Of a DNA stretch of 12,500 nt, positions 1 to 6,691 are shown piece after piece. Position 1 is the first letter of the stretch, and each line of letters begins with the position of its first letter. A program made the position numbers and the translations under genes. Below the pieces are notes generated by a model. The model made no database searches. It worked only from the letters and a program-made list of their open reading frames with translations, and had not been told where the DNA came from. The DNA comes from an uncultured Arcobacter sp. Lineage in GTDB: Bacteria > Campylobacterota > Campylobacteria > Campylobacterales > Arcobacteraceae. Location of the stretch: the NCBI GenBank assembly GCA_913062735.1, contig CAJXWI010000023.1, forward strand, positions 1 through 12,500, written 5' to 3'.

Positions 1-2
1 GA

Positions 3-176
3 GTCTTTTGGGCTCTAGCTGAAGGTGGTGTTGCCATTGCATTGTTATATGTAGGTGGTGCTGATGCATTAAGTGCCTTACAAGCAGGCTCAATAGCTAC
101 AGCCTTACCATTTACTGTTATTTTGTTAATCATGTGTTACAGCCTTTATAGAGGTTTGAAAACTGAATTAAAATAA
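3..176 (+). CDS. BCCT-family transporter, C-terminal fragment (5' end outside window)
   Basis: The frame is open from the window edge to the TAA at 174-176 and encodes 57 residues. They begin [19 protein letters not shown] and continue through a [15 protein letters not shown] stretch to a final membrane helix (roughly [10 protein letters not shown]) and a short basic tail. The 'ALAEGG...[19 protein letters not shown]' pattern is the last two membrane segments of betaine/choline/carnitine transporters (BCCT), which import compatible solutes with Na+ or H+. The substrate cannot be told from this fragment. It is convergent with the exporter gene that follows and is separated from it by a hairpin, so I see no functional link with the rest of the window. 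Confidence 0.85.
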   Translation, partial: VFWALAEGGVAIALLYVGGADALSALQAGSIATALPFTVILLIMCYSLYRGLKTELK

Positions 177-186
177 ACTCCAAACT

Positions 187-216
187 TATTGGCTTTATCT
201 TTGGGTAAAGCCAATA
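187..216. terminator. Hairpin between convergent genes, probable bidirectional terminator
   Basis: A perfect 11-bp inverted repeat, TATTGGCTTTA (187-197) and TAAAGCCAATA (206-216), encloses an 8-nt loop. It lies 10 nt after the BCCT stop and 9 nt before the stop of the oppositely oriented exporter gene. There is no clean U-tract on either side, so termination strength is uncertain; position and stem quality support the call. Confidence 0.6.
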
Positions 217-225
217 CCTTAATAC

Positions 226-1128
226 TTATCTAATAGTATTTTTTCTAGGAATAAAATTTATATTGTTTAAAATCTTTACTGCAACTATAGTAAAAACTGT
301 TCCTATGATAATTGAAAAATTAATCTTTTCATCTAAAAATATTATTCCAAAAACAATTGCAAAAATTGGAACTAAGAATAAAAATGAGCTAATATCTCTT
401 GCTCCTAGTTTTTCTATTCCCATAAAATAAATTGTATATGAAAATGTTGATGCAAAAACAGATATGCAAAGTATATTAATCCAAAAAACAAAATCAAAAC
501 TTCCATAATTTACAGTAGTTATATCTATAAAAAATAAAAAGTTTAAAACGCAAGTAACTATGTATAAATAAAAAGTAAAAACGATAGGAGAAAGATTTGT
601 TGCTTTTGAACTAATAATCATAACCATAGGCCAAAGAACTGAGGCAATTATAAAATAAATGTTATGAGTTGCAAAAATCTCTTCAACTTTGAAAGTTAAT
701 ATATTTAACATTAAGGTTACACCAATTGCTCCAATTATTAATGCGAGAGTATCTTTTTTCGTAATTTTTTTCTCTCTTAATAGCGCCAATATTATAAAAG
801 TGTTGATAGGAATAAGTGTCATTACAAAAGCACCTCCTAATCCAGCAGATCCGAGCTGGGTACCTAAAAAGTAATATTTCATATATCCAATAAATGCTAA
901 AGCTGATAGTAGTACAAGTAAAAAACTCTTTAAATCTATTCTAAAAGATATTTTAAGATAGGAAATAATTGGGATTAAAGTAATGGCAGTAATGAAAAAT
1001 CTAAAAAACATCGTTTCAAACTCATCTAAGTATCGAGATAAGACTTTTATATTAACACAAGATATTCCCCATCCAATCATTGCAAGAAGAAGTAATAAAT
1101 AGAAAATATTTTTGTTTGTGATTGACAT
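226..1128 (-). CDS. DMT superfamily (EamA-type) inner-membrane exporter
   Basis: A 300-residue, very hydrophobic protein with about ten predicted membrane helices in two EamA-like halves (about residues 8-145 and 155-290). Early motifs such as AMIGWGISCVNIK and FFRFFITAITLIP, and the LGARDISSFLFLVPIFAIVFG stretch near the end (quoted here in part), are typical of the drug/metabolite transporter family. Members of this type often export amino acids or small metabolites; the substrate cannot be assigned. Start ATG at 1126-1128 has an AAAGAGT Shine-Dalgarno-like stretch 5-11 nt upstream. It lies 44 bp downstream of the AraC-type regulator on the same strand, so the regulator probably controls it, an arrangement common for amino-acid and metabolite exporters. 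Family assignment is firm; the export role is inferred. Confidence 0.85.
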   Translation of the reverse strand: MSITNKNIFYLLLLLAMIGWGISCVNIKVLSRYLDEFETMFFRFFITAITLIPIISYLKISFRIDLKSFLLVLLSALAFIGYMKYYFLGTQLGSAGLGGAFVMTLIPINTFIILALLREKKITKKDTLALIIGAIGVTLMLNILTFKVEEIFATHNIYFIIASVLWPMVMIISSKATNLSPIVFTFYLYIVTCVLNFLFFIDITTVNYGSFDFVFWINILCISVFASTFSYTIYFMGIEKLGARDISSFLFLVPIFAIVFGIIFLDEKINFSIIIGTVFTIVAVKILNNINFIPRKNTIR

Positions 1129-1172
1129 GATATACTCTTTTTATTTGTAGTATATATTTTTTGAAATTATGC

Positions 1173-1964
1173 CTATAGGAAGATATTGCTATTTTTTTGT
1201 ATATATGAAGGAGTATGTCCAAGGAATTTTTTAGAGTTTTTTGAAAAATGTGATTGGTCTGTAAACCCAACTCCAAAACTGGCTTCACTAATTGAGTCAC
1301 CATTTTGAATAAGTGTATTTGCTCGATTAACTCTTTCATTTAAAATAAATTCATAGGGTGTTAATCCAAACTCTTTTTTAAATATTCTTAAAAAATGAAA
1401 TTTACTTAAATTTACATTTGAAGCTAGAGCATCTAGGGAGAAAGACATTTCTATAGAATCATTTATAAATTCAAAGGTATCTTTGATAATCTTTTTATCT
1501 TCATATATATTATTATGATTTTTAGTTGAAACTGTGTGATTAATAATTAAATATGAAATGGCATCGATTAGATTTGATTCTATGACCATTGAATCATTTT
1601 TTTCAAAGTGAGAATGGAAGAATCTGTGCAGTTTAAGAAACAGAATTTGATCATTAATAATGAAGTTTTCAAAAAATGGAACTTTTGTTTCATCATAAAT
1701 ATCTTTATATAGATTGGTGATTAACTCTATGCTTGGATAAAAATTCGAATGTGACCATTCTTTTGCTTCTCCACCATGAACCTCTCCTGGATTATTTACT
1801 CTAATGGAATACTTATAAGACTCAATACTCTTTTTCCTATAATGTAGTTTTACCACACCACTATAGGTTAGTCCAATAGTATAGGTATCGTGAAAATGTT
1901 TATGATAACTTTCATTTTTATGTTTGATATTTTCGATAAGAGATTTATTGAATAATTTGGTCAT
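1173..1964 (-). CDS. AraC-family transcriptional regulator
   Basis: 263 residues. The N-terminal part (about 18-80) is an AraC-type cupin ligand-binding domain with HFHDTYTIGLT and the turn NNPGEVHGGE. The C-terminal part (about 165-258) has the two helix-turn-helix units: SLDALASNVNLSKFHFLRIF (first) and GVGFTDQSHFSKNSKKFLGH followed by TPSYIQ (second), both canonical. Length is typical. It probably senses the substrate of the EamA exporter encoded just downstream and activates that gene, possibly also influencing the divergent gene at 2068. No Shine-Dalgarno sequence precedes the ATG; an extended -10 promoter sits directly before it, so the transcript may be leaderless. No alternative in-frame ATG lies close downstream. 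Family is certain; target and ligand are inferred. Confidence 0.92.
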   Translation of the reverse strand: MTKLFNKSLIENIKHKNESYHKHFHDTYTIGLTYSGVVKLHYRKKSIESYKYSIRVNNPGEVHGGEAKEWSHSNFYPSIELITNLYKDIYDETKVPFFENFIINDQILFLKLHRFFHSHFEKNDSMVIESNLIDAISYLIINHTVSTKNHNNIYEDKKIIKDTFEFINDSIEMSFSLDALASNVNLSKFHFLRIFKKEFGLTPYEFILNERVNRANTLIQNGDSISEASFGVGFTDQSHFSKNSKKFLGHTPSYIQKNSNIFL

Positions 1965-1969
1965 TTTGT

Positions 1970-1978
1970 ATTATATCA
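1970..1978 (-). promoter_or_regulatory. Extended -10 promoter of the araC-type gene
   Basis: Read on the minus strand this is TGATATAAT, an exact extended -10 (TGnTATAAT). The last T is 5 nt before the ATG of the regulator, placing the expected transcription start on or within one or two bases of the start codon. This implies a leaderless or nearly leaderless mRNA if the promoter is used. Confidence 0.5.
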
Positions 1979-2034
1979 AAAATATTTTTTAAAAAAATAG
2001 TAGGATATTGCTCTTTTTTTAAGCATCACTTTTA

Positions 2035-2040
2035 TATGAT
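2035..2040 (+). promoter_or_regulatory. -10 element for the small membrane protein gene
   Basis: TATGAT (5 of 6 to TATAAT) lies 27 nt before the TTG start, predicting a 5' leader of about 20 nt that would include the AGGA ribosome binding site at 2057-2060. It overlaps a short inverted repeat, CATCA (2024-2028) and TGATG (2037-2041), which could be an operator. A -35 box is not evident, which is common for sigma-70 promoters in Campylobacterota. Confidence 0.45.
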
Positions 2041-2067
2041 GTTTGAAATTTACTATAGGATATAAAC

Positions 2068-2418
2068 TTGAACTTTCTTTTAAAAATATTTGCTAGTATT
2101 GGTTTTCTTTTTGTGACATTTTGGTCTTACGGATTATATTTGGATATACAAAGGATGGATGAAACCCAAGGTGGATATGAATCTCCATACACAGGTGTGA
2201 CGGGAAAGATTCTTGATTGGGATGATATGGACTTAACTTCAACTGGACTAGTACGTAGAGGGCATGTGGTAAACTTTATCGTTAATGGGACAACAGGTAT
2301 GATTAGCTTAGAAATGTTTGGATTTTCTTATGAGGCTCGTAAATTGTCATCTCGAGCAATAAAAGTGCATAAACCAAGAGAAGCATTTATTCGTAGAGGC
2401 TTTAAGCCTGAGTTTTAG
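2068..2418 (+). CDS. Unrecognised small protein with one N-terminal membrane segment
   Basis: 116 residues from a TTG start chosen because AGGA (2057-2060) is 7 nt upstream and because the frame from there encodes a full membrane helix (about residues 4-24, FLLKIFASIGFLFVTFWSYG). The remainder (about 30-116) is soluble, with a DETQGGYESPYTGVTGKI segment, DWDDMD, and a C-terminal KVHKPREAFIRRGFKPEF segment, so it has the look of a compact beta-rich domain anchored to the inner membrane. I have an impression of similar conserved hypothetical proteins in marine Proteobacteria but cannot assign a family. It is divergent from the araC-type gene and converges with the signalling operon. An internal ATG (residue 30) would remove the membrane helix and has no better ribosome site. 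Confidence 0.7.
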   Translation: MNFLLKIFASIGFLFVTFWSYGLYLDIQRMDETQGGYESPYTGVTGKILDWDDMDLTSTGLVRRGHVVNFIVNGTTGMISLEMFGFSYEARKLSSRAIKVHKPREAFIRRGFKPEF

Positions 2419-2431
2419 TAAAAACTTGGCT
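2405..2431. terminator. Weak hairpin at a convergent gene junction
   Basis: AGCC-(TG)-AGTTTT (2405-2416) can pair with AAAACT-(T)-GGCT (2421-2431) around an AGTA loop, giving ten base pairs with a small internal bulge. It overlaps the stop codon of the small membrane protein gene and lies 17 bp from the stop of the degenerate-GGDEF gene on the other strand. There is no U-tract, so it is only a candidate bidirectional terminator. Confidence 0.35.
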
Positions 2432-2447
2432 CAAGACAATAATAACT

Positions 2448-3380
2448 TTACTTAACTGCAAAACTACTTTCAGTGTTACCAATTGCAGCTTCATCATTTG
2501 CCACATCACATCTTTTATTTATGGATTCGAATGTATCTTTATTGATAATATGCACAGTAGCTCCAATGCTAAAAGTGATGGTTAGATTATTTAGCTTTCT
2601 TTTTATATTCGCCACATTCATTTTAGTTTTTGCACTTTCTATGCTGAGGTTTGAAAATATAAGGTAATATATATTGTGATGTGAATAATAAACAATGTGA
2701 TCATTACCCAATGTTACATAAAGATATTTTGTAGTACCTCTTAAAAAGGTACTTATATTTCCATGTTCTTCAATACGCGATTTTATGTCTTGAAAATTAT
2801 CTATAGTGAGTTTTGCAACTATAAGTTGTGTTTTATTCAAATTTGATTTTTTTATCTCTTGATTAAGAAGCTCTTGATATGAAGTATTTTTAAATTGTGG
2901 TAGGTTTATCTCTAAAGAATGGTTGGGTTCGCTTCTTTTTTGGAATAAATTTTGAGCATTATTACTAGAATCTCTTTTAGTATTTTCCAGTTCAACCTCT
3001 AGTTTGGATATTTTTATATAAGCTTGTTCCAACTCATTTTTTAATGATTTGTCTTTTTGTTTGTCATTTTCTAGGTTTTTTGCAAGAATTTCTTTTGTTT
3101 TTCTGTGCTCAGCCACGTTACTTAGTAATTTTTCACGTGCAGTCTTGATAGTATAATCTACAGATTCCTTTAAACATTCATTATTAACGATAACATCTTT
3201 ACTTACAGCATCGTTGATGTGGATAATCTTGTTGAACCTTTTATTTAATTTTTGATATTCACTTAAAAGTTTGTTATATTCTATAACAGCACGGGCTTCT
3301 TTGTCATAGAGAGTTTGAAAATCCTCAATGACACTTTCACCATGTTCCATGATTTTTTCTTCTTTGCTTTTTCTGGCCAT
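2448..3380 (-). CDS. Coiled-coil protein with degenerate GGDEF domain
   Basis: 310 residues. Residues about 25-140 are highly charged and helical (coiled coil). Residues about 170-300 follow a GGDEF fold: LTIDNFQDIKSRI matches the first-strand 'D.D.FK.IND' region, LTITFSIGAT matches the 'vt.SiGia' strand, and CDVANDEA matches the final 'AD.ALY.AK' helix. Where the GGDEF signature should be there is SHHNI (233-237), so the catalytic metal and GTP residues are gone and cyclase activity is not expected. It may bind a partner, GTP or c-di-GMP, or be purely structural. Residues 47-60 (KRFNKIIHINDAVS) resemble the stalk motif of SiaC-controlled cyclases and of the upstream HD-GYP protein. Start ATG follows AGGA by 5 nt and lies 10 bp after the HD-GYP gene; it is the last gene of the operon. 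Confidence 0.75.
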   Translation of the reverse strand: MARKSKEEKIMEHGESVIEDFQTLYDKEARAVIEYNKLLSEYQKLNKRFNKIIHINDAVSKDVIVNNECLKESVDYTIKTAREKLLSNVAEHRKTKEILAKNLENDKQKDKSLKNELEQAYIKISKLEVELENTKRDSSNNAQNLFQKRSEPNHSLEINLPQFKNTSYQELLNQEIKKSNLNKTQLIVAKLTIDNFQDIKSRIEEHGNISTFLRGTTKYLYVTLGNDHIVYYSHHNIYYLIFSNLSIESAKTKMNVANIKRKLNNLTITFSIGATVHIINKDTFESINKRCDVANDEAAIGNTESSFAVK

Positions 3381-3390
3381 AGTTTCCTAC

Positions 3391-4182
3391 TTATAAATCT
3401 TTCAGTGAGTCTCTTACTTCTAAAAACTCATCTAGGTGTTCAAAAAATATATCTATGAGTTTTGGGTCAAAATGCTCACCTCTTTCTTCTTTAAAGAGTT
3501 TAAATATTCTTTCATCCTCCCAAGCTTTTTTATATACTCGACTACTTCCAAGTGCATCAAAAACATCTGCAAGTGCTGTTATCCTTCCATATATATGGAT
3601 CTCTTCACCTTTTAAACCTCTGGGATATCCTTTCCCATTCCATTTTTCATGGTGTTCATATGCCACTGTTGTTGCCATTTTAAGTAAAGGTCTATTTGAT
3701 TTATTTAACATATCAAAACCAAGCTTTGCATGGGTATCCATTATTTTTCGCTCTTCATCATTAAATCGACCGGGTTTATTTAATATGGAGTCAGGTATTG
3801 CTACTTTTCCTATATCGTGCATTGGACTTGCTTGTTTTAATAGTTCTGCTTCTTTTTCATTCATTCCATAATAAAGAGCGAGTATTTTTGAATACTGAGC
3901 TACTCTTTTTACGTGATTTCCTGTTTCTTTACTTCTACTTTCTCCAATTGCGCCCATTGTAAAAACAACTTCTTTTTGAGTCTCTTCAATCTCTCTTTGA
4001 AGTGCTTCAACTTCAGCAAATTTTTTCTGAAGTTCATCGTACTCTTGTTTTTGCCTTTTGTCACTTCTAGACATAATTTTATCTTGTCTTCTTACATCTT
4101 TAATAAGCTTTTGTGTTGTTTGATTGAACTTGGATTGTAGTTCTTCAATTTCACCTATGAGTTTATTTTCAAATGGCTCCAT
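3391..4182 (-). CDS. HD-GYP cyclic-di-GMP phosphodiesterase with N-terminal coiled coil
   Basis: 263 residues. Residues about 5-72 form a coiled coil; the rest is an HD-GYP domain with its signature residues: GNHVKRV (88-94), MHDIGKVAIPDSIL (121-134), H151, YEHHEKWNGKGYPRGLKGEE (175-194, containing the GYP) and ALADVFDAL (203-211). All metal and GYP residues appear intact, so it is likely an active enzyme hydrolysing c-di-GMP. It has no receiver or membrane domain. Instead it carries a stalk motif, RRQDKIMSRSDKRQ (31-44), like that of cyclases controlled by SiaC. It directly follows siaC (8 bp gap, AGGA 6 nt before its ATG), so I infer that SiaC docks on the coiled coil to switch the phosphodiesterase. 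Enzyme family is certain; control by SiaC is inference. Confidence 0.93.
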   Translation of the reverse strand: MEPFENKLIGEIEELQSKFNQTTQKLIKDVRRQDKIMSRSDKRQKQEYDELQKKFAEVEALQREIEETQKEVVFTMGAIGESRSKETGNHVKRVAQYSKILALYYGMNEKEAELLKQASPMHDIGKVAIPDSILNKPGRFNDEERKIMDTHAKLGFDMLNKSNRPLLKMATTVAYEHHEKWNGKGYPRGLKGEEIHIYGRITALADVFDALGSSRVYKKAWEDERIFKLFKEERGEHFDPKLIDIFFEHLDEFLEVRDSLKDL

Positions 4183-4190
4183 AATTTTTC

Positions 4191-4571
4191 CTATTTTTCA
4201 ACCAGTTTAAAATTTAGCTTTACAAAGTCTTCTTTAAAGTCTTCACCTGCTTCTAAAGCACTGTCATTATCAGGATCATAAATCCAGTTAATTTCTACAT
4301 ACTTTCCTTTTTCAGTTACTTCTTCTATTAAGTCAAAAAAATCGAAAAACAACTTTGAACTACTACTATTAAAATAGATAATTTCAAAATTAATTATTGT
4401 TTTTGCTTGTTCATTACCACTAAAATAACTCTCCACCCAGTCCATCATTGGTTTATAAAAATCAAAAGTATTTTCAGGATATGATTTCCCTACTAGTTCA
4501 ATAAGCCCATTTTCTATATCTAAGTTAATTCTTGGTGTATATACAGTCTCATCTATTATTAAGTTTTCCAT
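4191..4571 (-). CDS. siaC: SiaC-like switch protein (DUF1987)
   Basis: 126 residues, the usual family length. It shows the DUF1987 signatures: YTPRINLDIENGLIELVGKS followed by YPEN near the start, then EIIYFNSSSSKLFFDFFDLI in the middle and IYDPDNDSALEAGEDF near the end. In Pseudomonas, unphosphorylated SiaC binds and activates the diguanylate cyclase SiaD; kinase SiaB phosphorylates a threonine in the middle region and phosphatase SiaA removes the phosphate. Here the corresponding stretch, N68 followed by S69-S72, holds only serines, so a serine is the likely phosphate acceptor. Gene order siaB-siaC is conserved, 15 bp apart, and the ATG is preceded by a strong AGGAGA site. The partner to be switched is probably the HD-GYP protein encoded next. 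Confidence 0.9.
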   Translation of the reverse strand: MENLIIDETVYTPRINLDIENGLIELVGKSYPENTFDFYKPMMDWVESYFSGNEQAKTIINFEIIYFNSSSSKLFFDFFDLIEEVTEKGKYVEINWIYDPDNDSALEAGEDFKEDFVKLNFKLVEK

Positions 4572-4586
4572 AATCTTCTCCTGTGT

Positions 4587-5135
4587 TTACTTATTTATAA
4601 TATTTGCCTGAAACATAAATTGATACTTGTTTTCATTGAGGTTAGTGAATTTAAAATCAATATTATCACATCTCTTGGCAATCTCTAAAAAACCAATACC
4701 AGCACCTTGATTGTGCTTGTCTAAACCACTACGTCTTAGTTCACGGTATTTCTTTTTTACTTCATCTCTGTTCATTGATTTAATCTCTGTAAGTTTGGGG
4801 GATATTTTATCTTTATCGACACTATCTAAAATATTTCTACTTAATACATAGTAAGAGTTATCCTCTTTATTGTATCCCACAAGAACCAAACCTTTTGGAT
4901 CAAAAGAGCCCTTGCACTCACTTTTACATTTTGAATAGTTCATCATGTTTTGTGATAATTCCACGAATATAGTAAATATATTTGTGGAGGCAGATAGACT
5001 TACATTGTTTTTTTCAGCTTCTTGTTCTAATGCCTCAGTCATATTTGAAATTAAATCTTGTGATAACATTCCACCATAAGATAAAAAAACAATTCCATTG
5101 TCATCTAATAAGTCTTCCAGTTTTGTAATATCCAT
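4587..5135 (-). CDS. siaB: SiaB-like protein kinase (DUF6272)
   Basis: 182 residues. The fold is that of an anti-sigma-factor-like GHKL ATPase: an N-box-like VELSQNMMNYSK (58-69, with E59 and N63) and a glycine loop HNQGAGIGFLEIAKR (141-155). This is the arrangement of the SiaB family, which phosphorylates SiaC, the opposite reaction to the PP2C phosphatase encoded upstream. There is no membrane segment, so it acts in the cytoplasm. A pair of cysteines, C70 and C74 in KCKSEC, follows the N-box; whether it matters is unknown. The ATG lies 3 bp after the stop of the receiver gene and uses AAAGGG, which overlaps that gene's last codons, suggesting coupled translation. Confidence 0.88.
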   Translation of the reverse strand: MDITKLEDLLDDNGIVFLSYGGMLSQDLISNMTEALEQEAEKNNVSLSASTNIFTIFVELSQNMMNYSKCKSECKGSFDPKGLVLVGYNKEDNSYYVLSRNILDSVDKDKISPKLTEIKSMNRDEVKKKYRELRRSGLDKHNQGAGIGFLEIAKRCDNIDFKFTNLNENKYQFMFQANIINK

Positions 5136-5138
5136 GCT

Positions 5139-5501
5139 TTACCCTTTATTGAAACTATTTATTGCTTGGTTTAGTTGTTCTGTTGTGATTGGTTTTATTA
5201 ATACATTGTGAATGCCAGATTTTAAAGCTTGCACAGTTCTTTTTTTATCAATTAGAGAAGTTATCATTATTATTTTAGCATTATTGTCTGCTTGGTGTAA
5301 AATATTTGCAACAGAAATACCATCAATTTGTGGCATCTCTAAATCTATTGTCACAAAATCAGGCTTTAAGTCTTCGTAAATTTTTAAAAAATCAACACCA
5401 TCATCTGCTTCACAGATTACTTCATGTCCCAATTCATATAACATCTTTTTTATAAAATGTCGTGCTACTTTAGAGTCATCTACTACAAAAAAACTTGCCA
5501 T
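5139..5501 (-). CDS. Stand-alone CheY-like response regulator receiver
   Basis: 120 residues, a single receiver domain with no output domain. The acidic pair D8-D9 (FFVVDDSKVARH), the phosphate-accepting D53 in TIDLEMPQIDG, the T81 switch residue (IIMITSL) and K103 (LIKPIT) are all present, so it should be phosphorylatable. No histidine kinase is encoded in this window, so its phosphodonor is elsewhere or it responds to a non-cognate kinase. Lying between the phosphatase and the kinase of the partner switch, it may regulate one of them or the coiled-coil outputs. The ATG has AAAAGGG about 6 nt upstream. A 38-bp gap to the phosphatase gene contains a promoter-like sequence. Confidence 0.9.
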   Translation of the reverse strand: MASFFVVDDSKVARHFIKKMLYELGHEVICEADDGVDFLKIYEDLKPDFVTIDLEMPQIDGISVANILHQADNNAKIIMITSLIDKKRTVQALKSGIHNVLIKPITTEQLNQAINSFNKG

Positions 5502-5523
5502 AATTTGCCCTTTTATTAGATTT

Positions 5524-5532
5524 AGTATAACA
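5524..5532 (-). promoter_or_regulatory. Possible internal promoter ahead of the receiver gene
   Basis: The minus strand reads TGTTATACT, an extended -10 (TGnTATAAT with one mismatch), in the only sizeable gap of the operon. Transcription would start near 5517, giving a leader of about 16 nt that contains the AAAAGGG site. It would allow the receiver, siaB, siaC and c-di-GMP genes to be made independently of the giant sensor. Confidence 0.4.
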
Positions 5533-5539
5533 TACTTTT

Positions 5540-6691
5540 TTAGATATCCCAGCTGATTTTATTTGGTTTATTGTTATTAAATGGTTCAACATCTAAACCT
5601 ACAATGGTAATATCATCATTTCTTTCCTGATCTTGTTGATAAGCTTGCATTTCATATAATAATAATTCTTTTTGGTCTGTAAATCTTTCATTGTGAGTAT
5701 TTTGAATAAGTTTCTGAAATCTTTTTTTACCAAATGGAAATCCCTTGTCTCCACCATTTTGATCAAAATAACCATCAGTAGTTACATAGATTTTTGTTTG
5801 AGTATCAATACTTATTTCATGATCTGTAAATTTATAAGAGGCATCAGATTTTTTGTACCCAATTGAGTGTCTATCTGTTTTTATGACTTTTAACTCATCG
5901 TTTTGAACATAAAAAAGTGGCGTTTCTGCTCCTGCATAACGGATGATATTTTTACTTCTATTATAATACAATACACCGCCGTCAAATCCCGCATTTGATA
6001 TGGAATCATCATGTTCTTGTTTTAGTAGTTTCTTCATTGTTTTATTAAAATATTCTAGTACTGATGCTGGACTAACTTCTTTATCACTGTTTTGAATGTC
6101 TGCAATGACTTGTCTTTCAATGGCTTTTACAAGCATTGTTACAAATGCACCTGGTACTCCATGTCCTGTACAGTCAATTACCATTAACAGACATTCATTT
6201 TCATCTCGTAATTCTTCAAAAAGGTAAATGTCTCCTCCTACTATATCTTTTGGGTGCCAAATTGTAAAAAAATTCTGAAAATAGTTTTTTATATTTGCAT
6301 TATCAGGTATGAGGGAATGCTGAATTAAAGAAGCAAATTCAATTGAATCAGTAATGTTTTTATGTAGTTTTTGCATAACAGATTCTCTACTTTTTTGCTC
6401 CGTAATGTCACTGGCAACGCCTAAGAAACATTCTTCTCCCCCATAATTTATCTCTATTAGAGATAATATGGCATCGAATTCATTCTCATTAAAAGTCTTG
6501 AATCTGGTTTCAAAATTTTCAACAGTCCCTTTTTCTGCCATCTCTTTAAGAATACTGTCTTTTTGAGTATCTGATGTATAAAAAACATCAATTTCTGAAC
6601 CAATTATTTCATCCAATGTTGTTTCATATTGTTTTTCTGCAAATGTGTTAGCATAGACAATTCTTCGTGTTTTTTTAGATGTGATTAACAT
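5540..6691 (-). CDS. PAS plus SpoIIE/PP2C phosphatase (SiaA-like), probably the 3' part of the sensor gene
   Basis: 383 residues from the first ATG. Residues 1-100 are a PAS domain lacking its first strand and ending GVASDITEQK; 100-125 a linker helix; 125-370 a PP2C-type (SpoIIE/RsbU) phosphatase. Metal-binding motifs are intact: HPKDIVGGDIY (D154), MVIDCTGHGVPGAF (D173), YVTTDGYFDQNGG (D306) and ERNDDITIVG (D359/D360). It is expected to dephosphorylate the SiaC-like protein. The ATG overlaps the sensor ORF by 17 bp, has no Shine-Dalgarno sequence, and lies inside the PAS domain. Reading the same frame back to 6727 adds QTESILSSVLLP, which completes the PAS start and joins the sensor after an A9 run. 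I therefore think the functional product is a fusion. The phosphatase call is firm; an independent start at 6691 is doubtful. Confidence 0.85.
   Translation of the reverse strand: MLITSKKTRRIVYANTFAEKQYETTLDEIIGSEIDVFYTSDTQKDSILKEMAEKGTVENFETRFKTFNENEFDAILSLIEINYGGEECFLGVASDITEQKSRESVMQKLHKNITDSIEFASLIQHSLIPDNANIKNYFQNFFTIWHPKDIVGGDIYLFEELRDENECLLMVIDCTGHGVPGAFVTMLVKAIERQVIADIQNSDKEVSPASVLEYFNKTMKKLLKQEHDDSISNAGFDGGVLYYNRSKNIIRYAGAETPLFYVQNDELKVIKTDRHSIGYKKSDASYKFTDHEISIDTQTKIYVTTDGYFDQNGGDKGFPFGKKRFQKLIQNTHNERFTDQKELLLYEMQAYQQDQERNDDITIVGLDVEPFNNNKPNKISWDI

Noticed and set aside
1052..1339. 95-codon minus-strand frame across the regulator/exporter junction
   Set aside because: Overlaps two well-supported genes in another frame and gives no recognisable protein.
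2425..2435. CTTG-GCT-CAAG mini-hairpin after the small membrane protein gene
   Set aside because: Only four base pairs; the longer overlapping hairpin at 2405-2431 is the better candidate.
3455..3871. 138-codon open frame on the + strand, antisense to the HD-GYP gene
   Set aside because: The antisense strand of an intact HD-GYP domain with every signature residue; the + strand product has no recognisable features.
5540..6691. Phosphatase as an ordinary independent gene starting at 6691
   Set aside because: No ribosome binding site, a start inside a PAS domain, and residues upstream in the same frame complete that domain. Kept as a coding region but read as the 3' part of a fusion.
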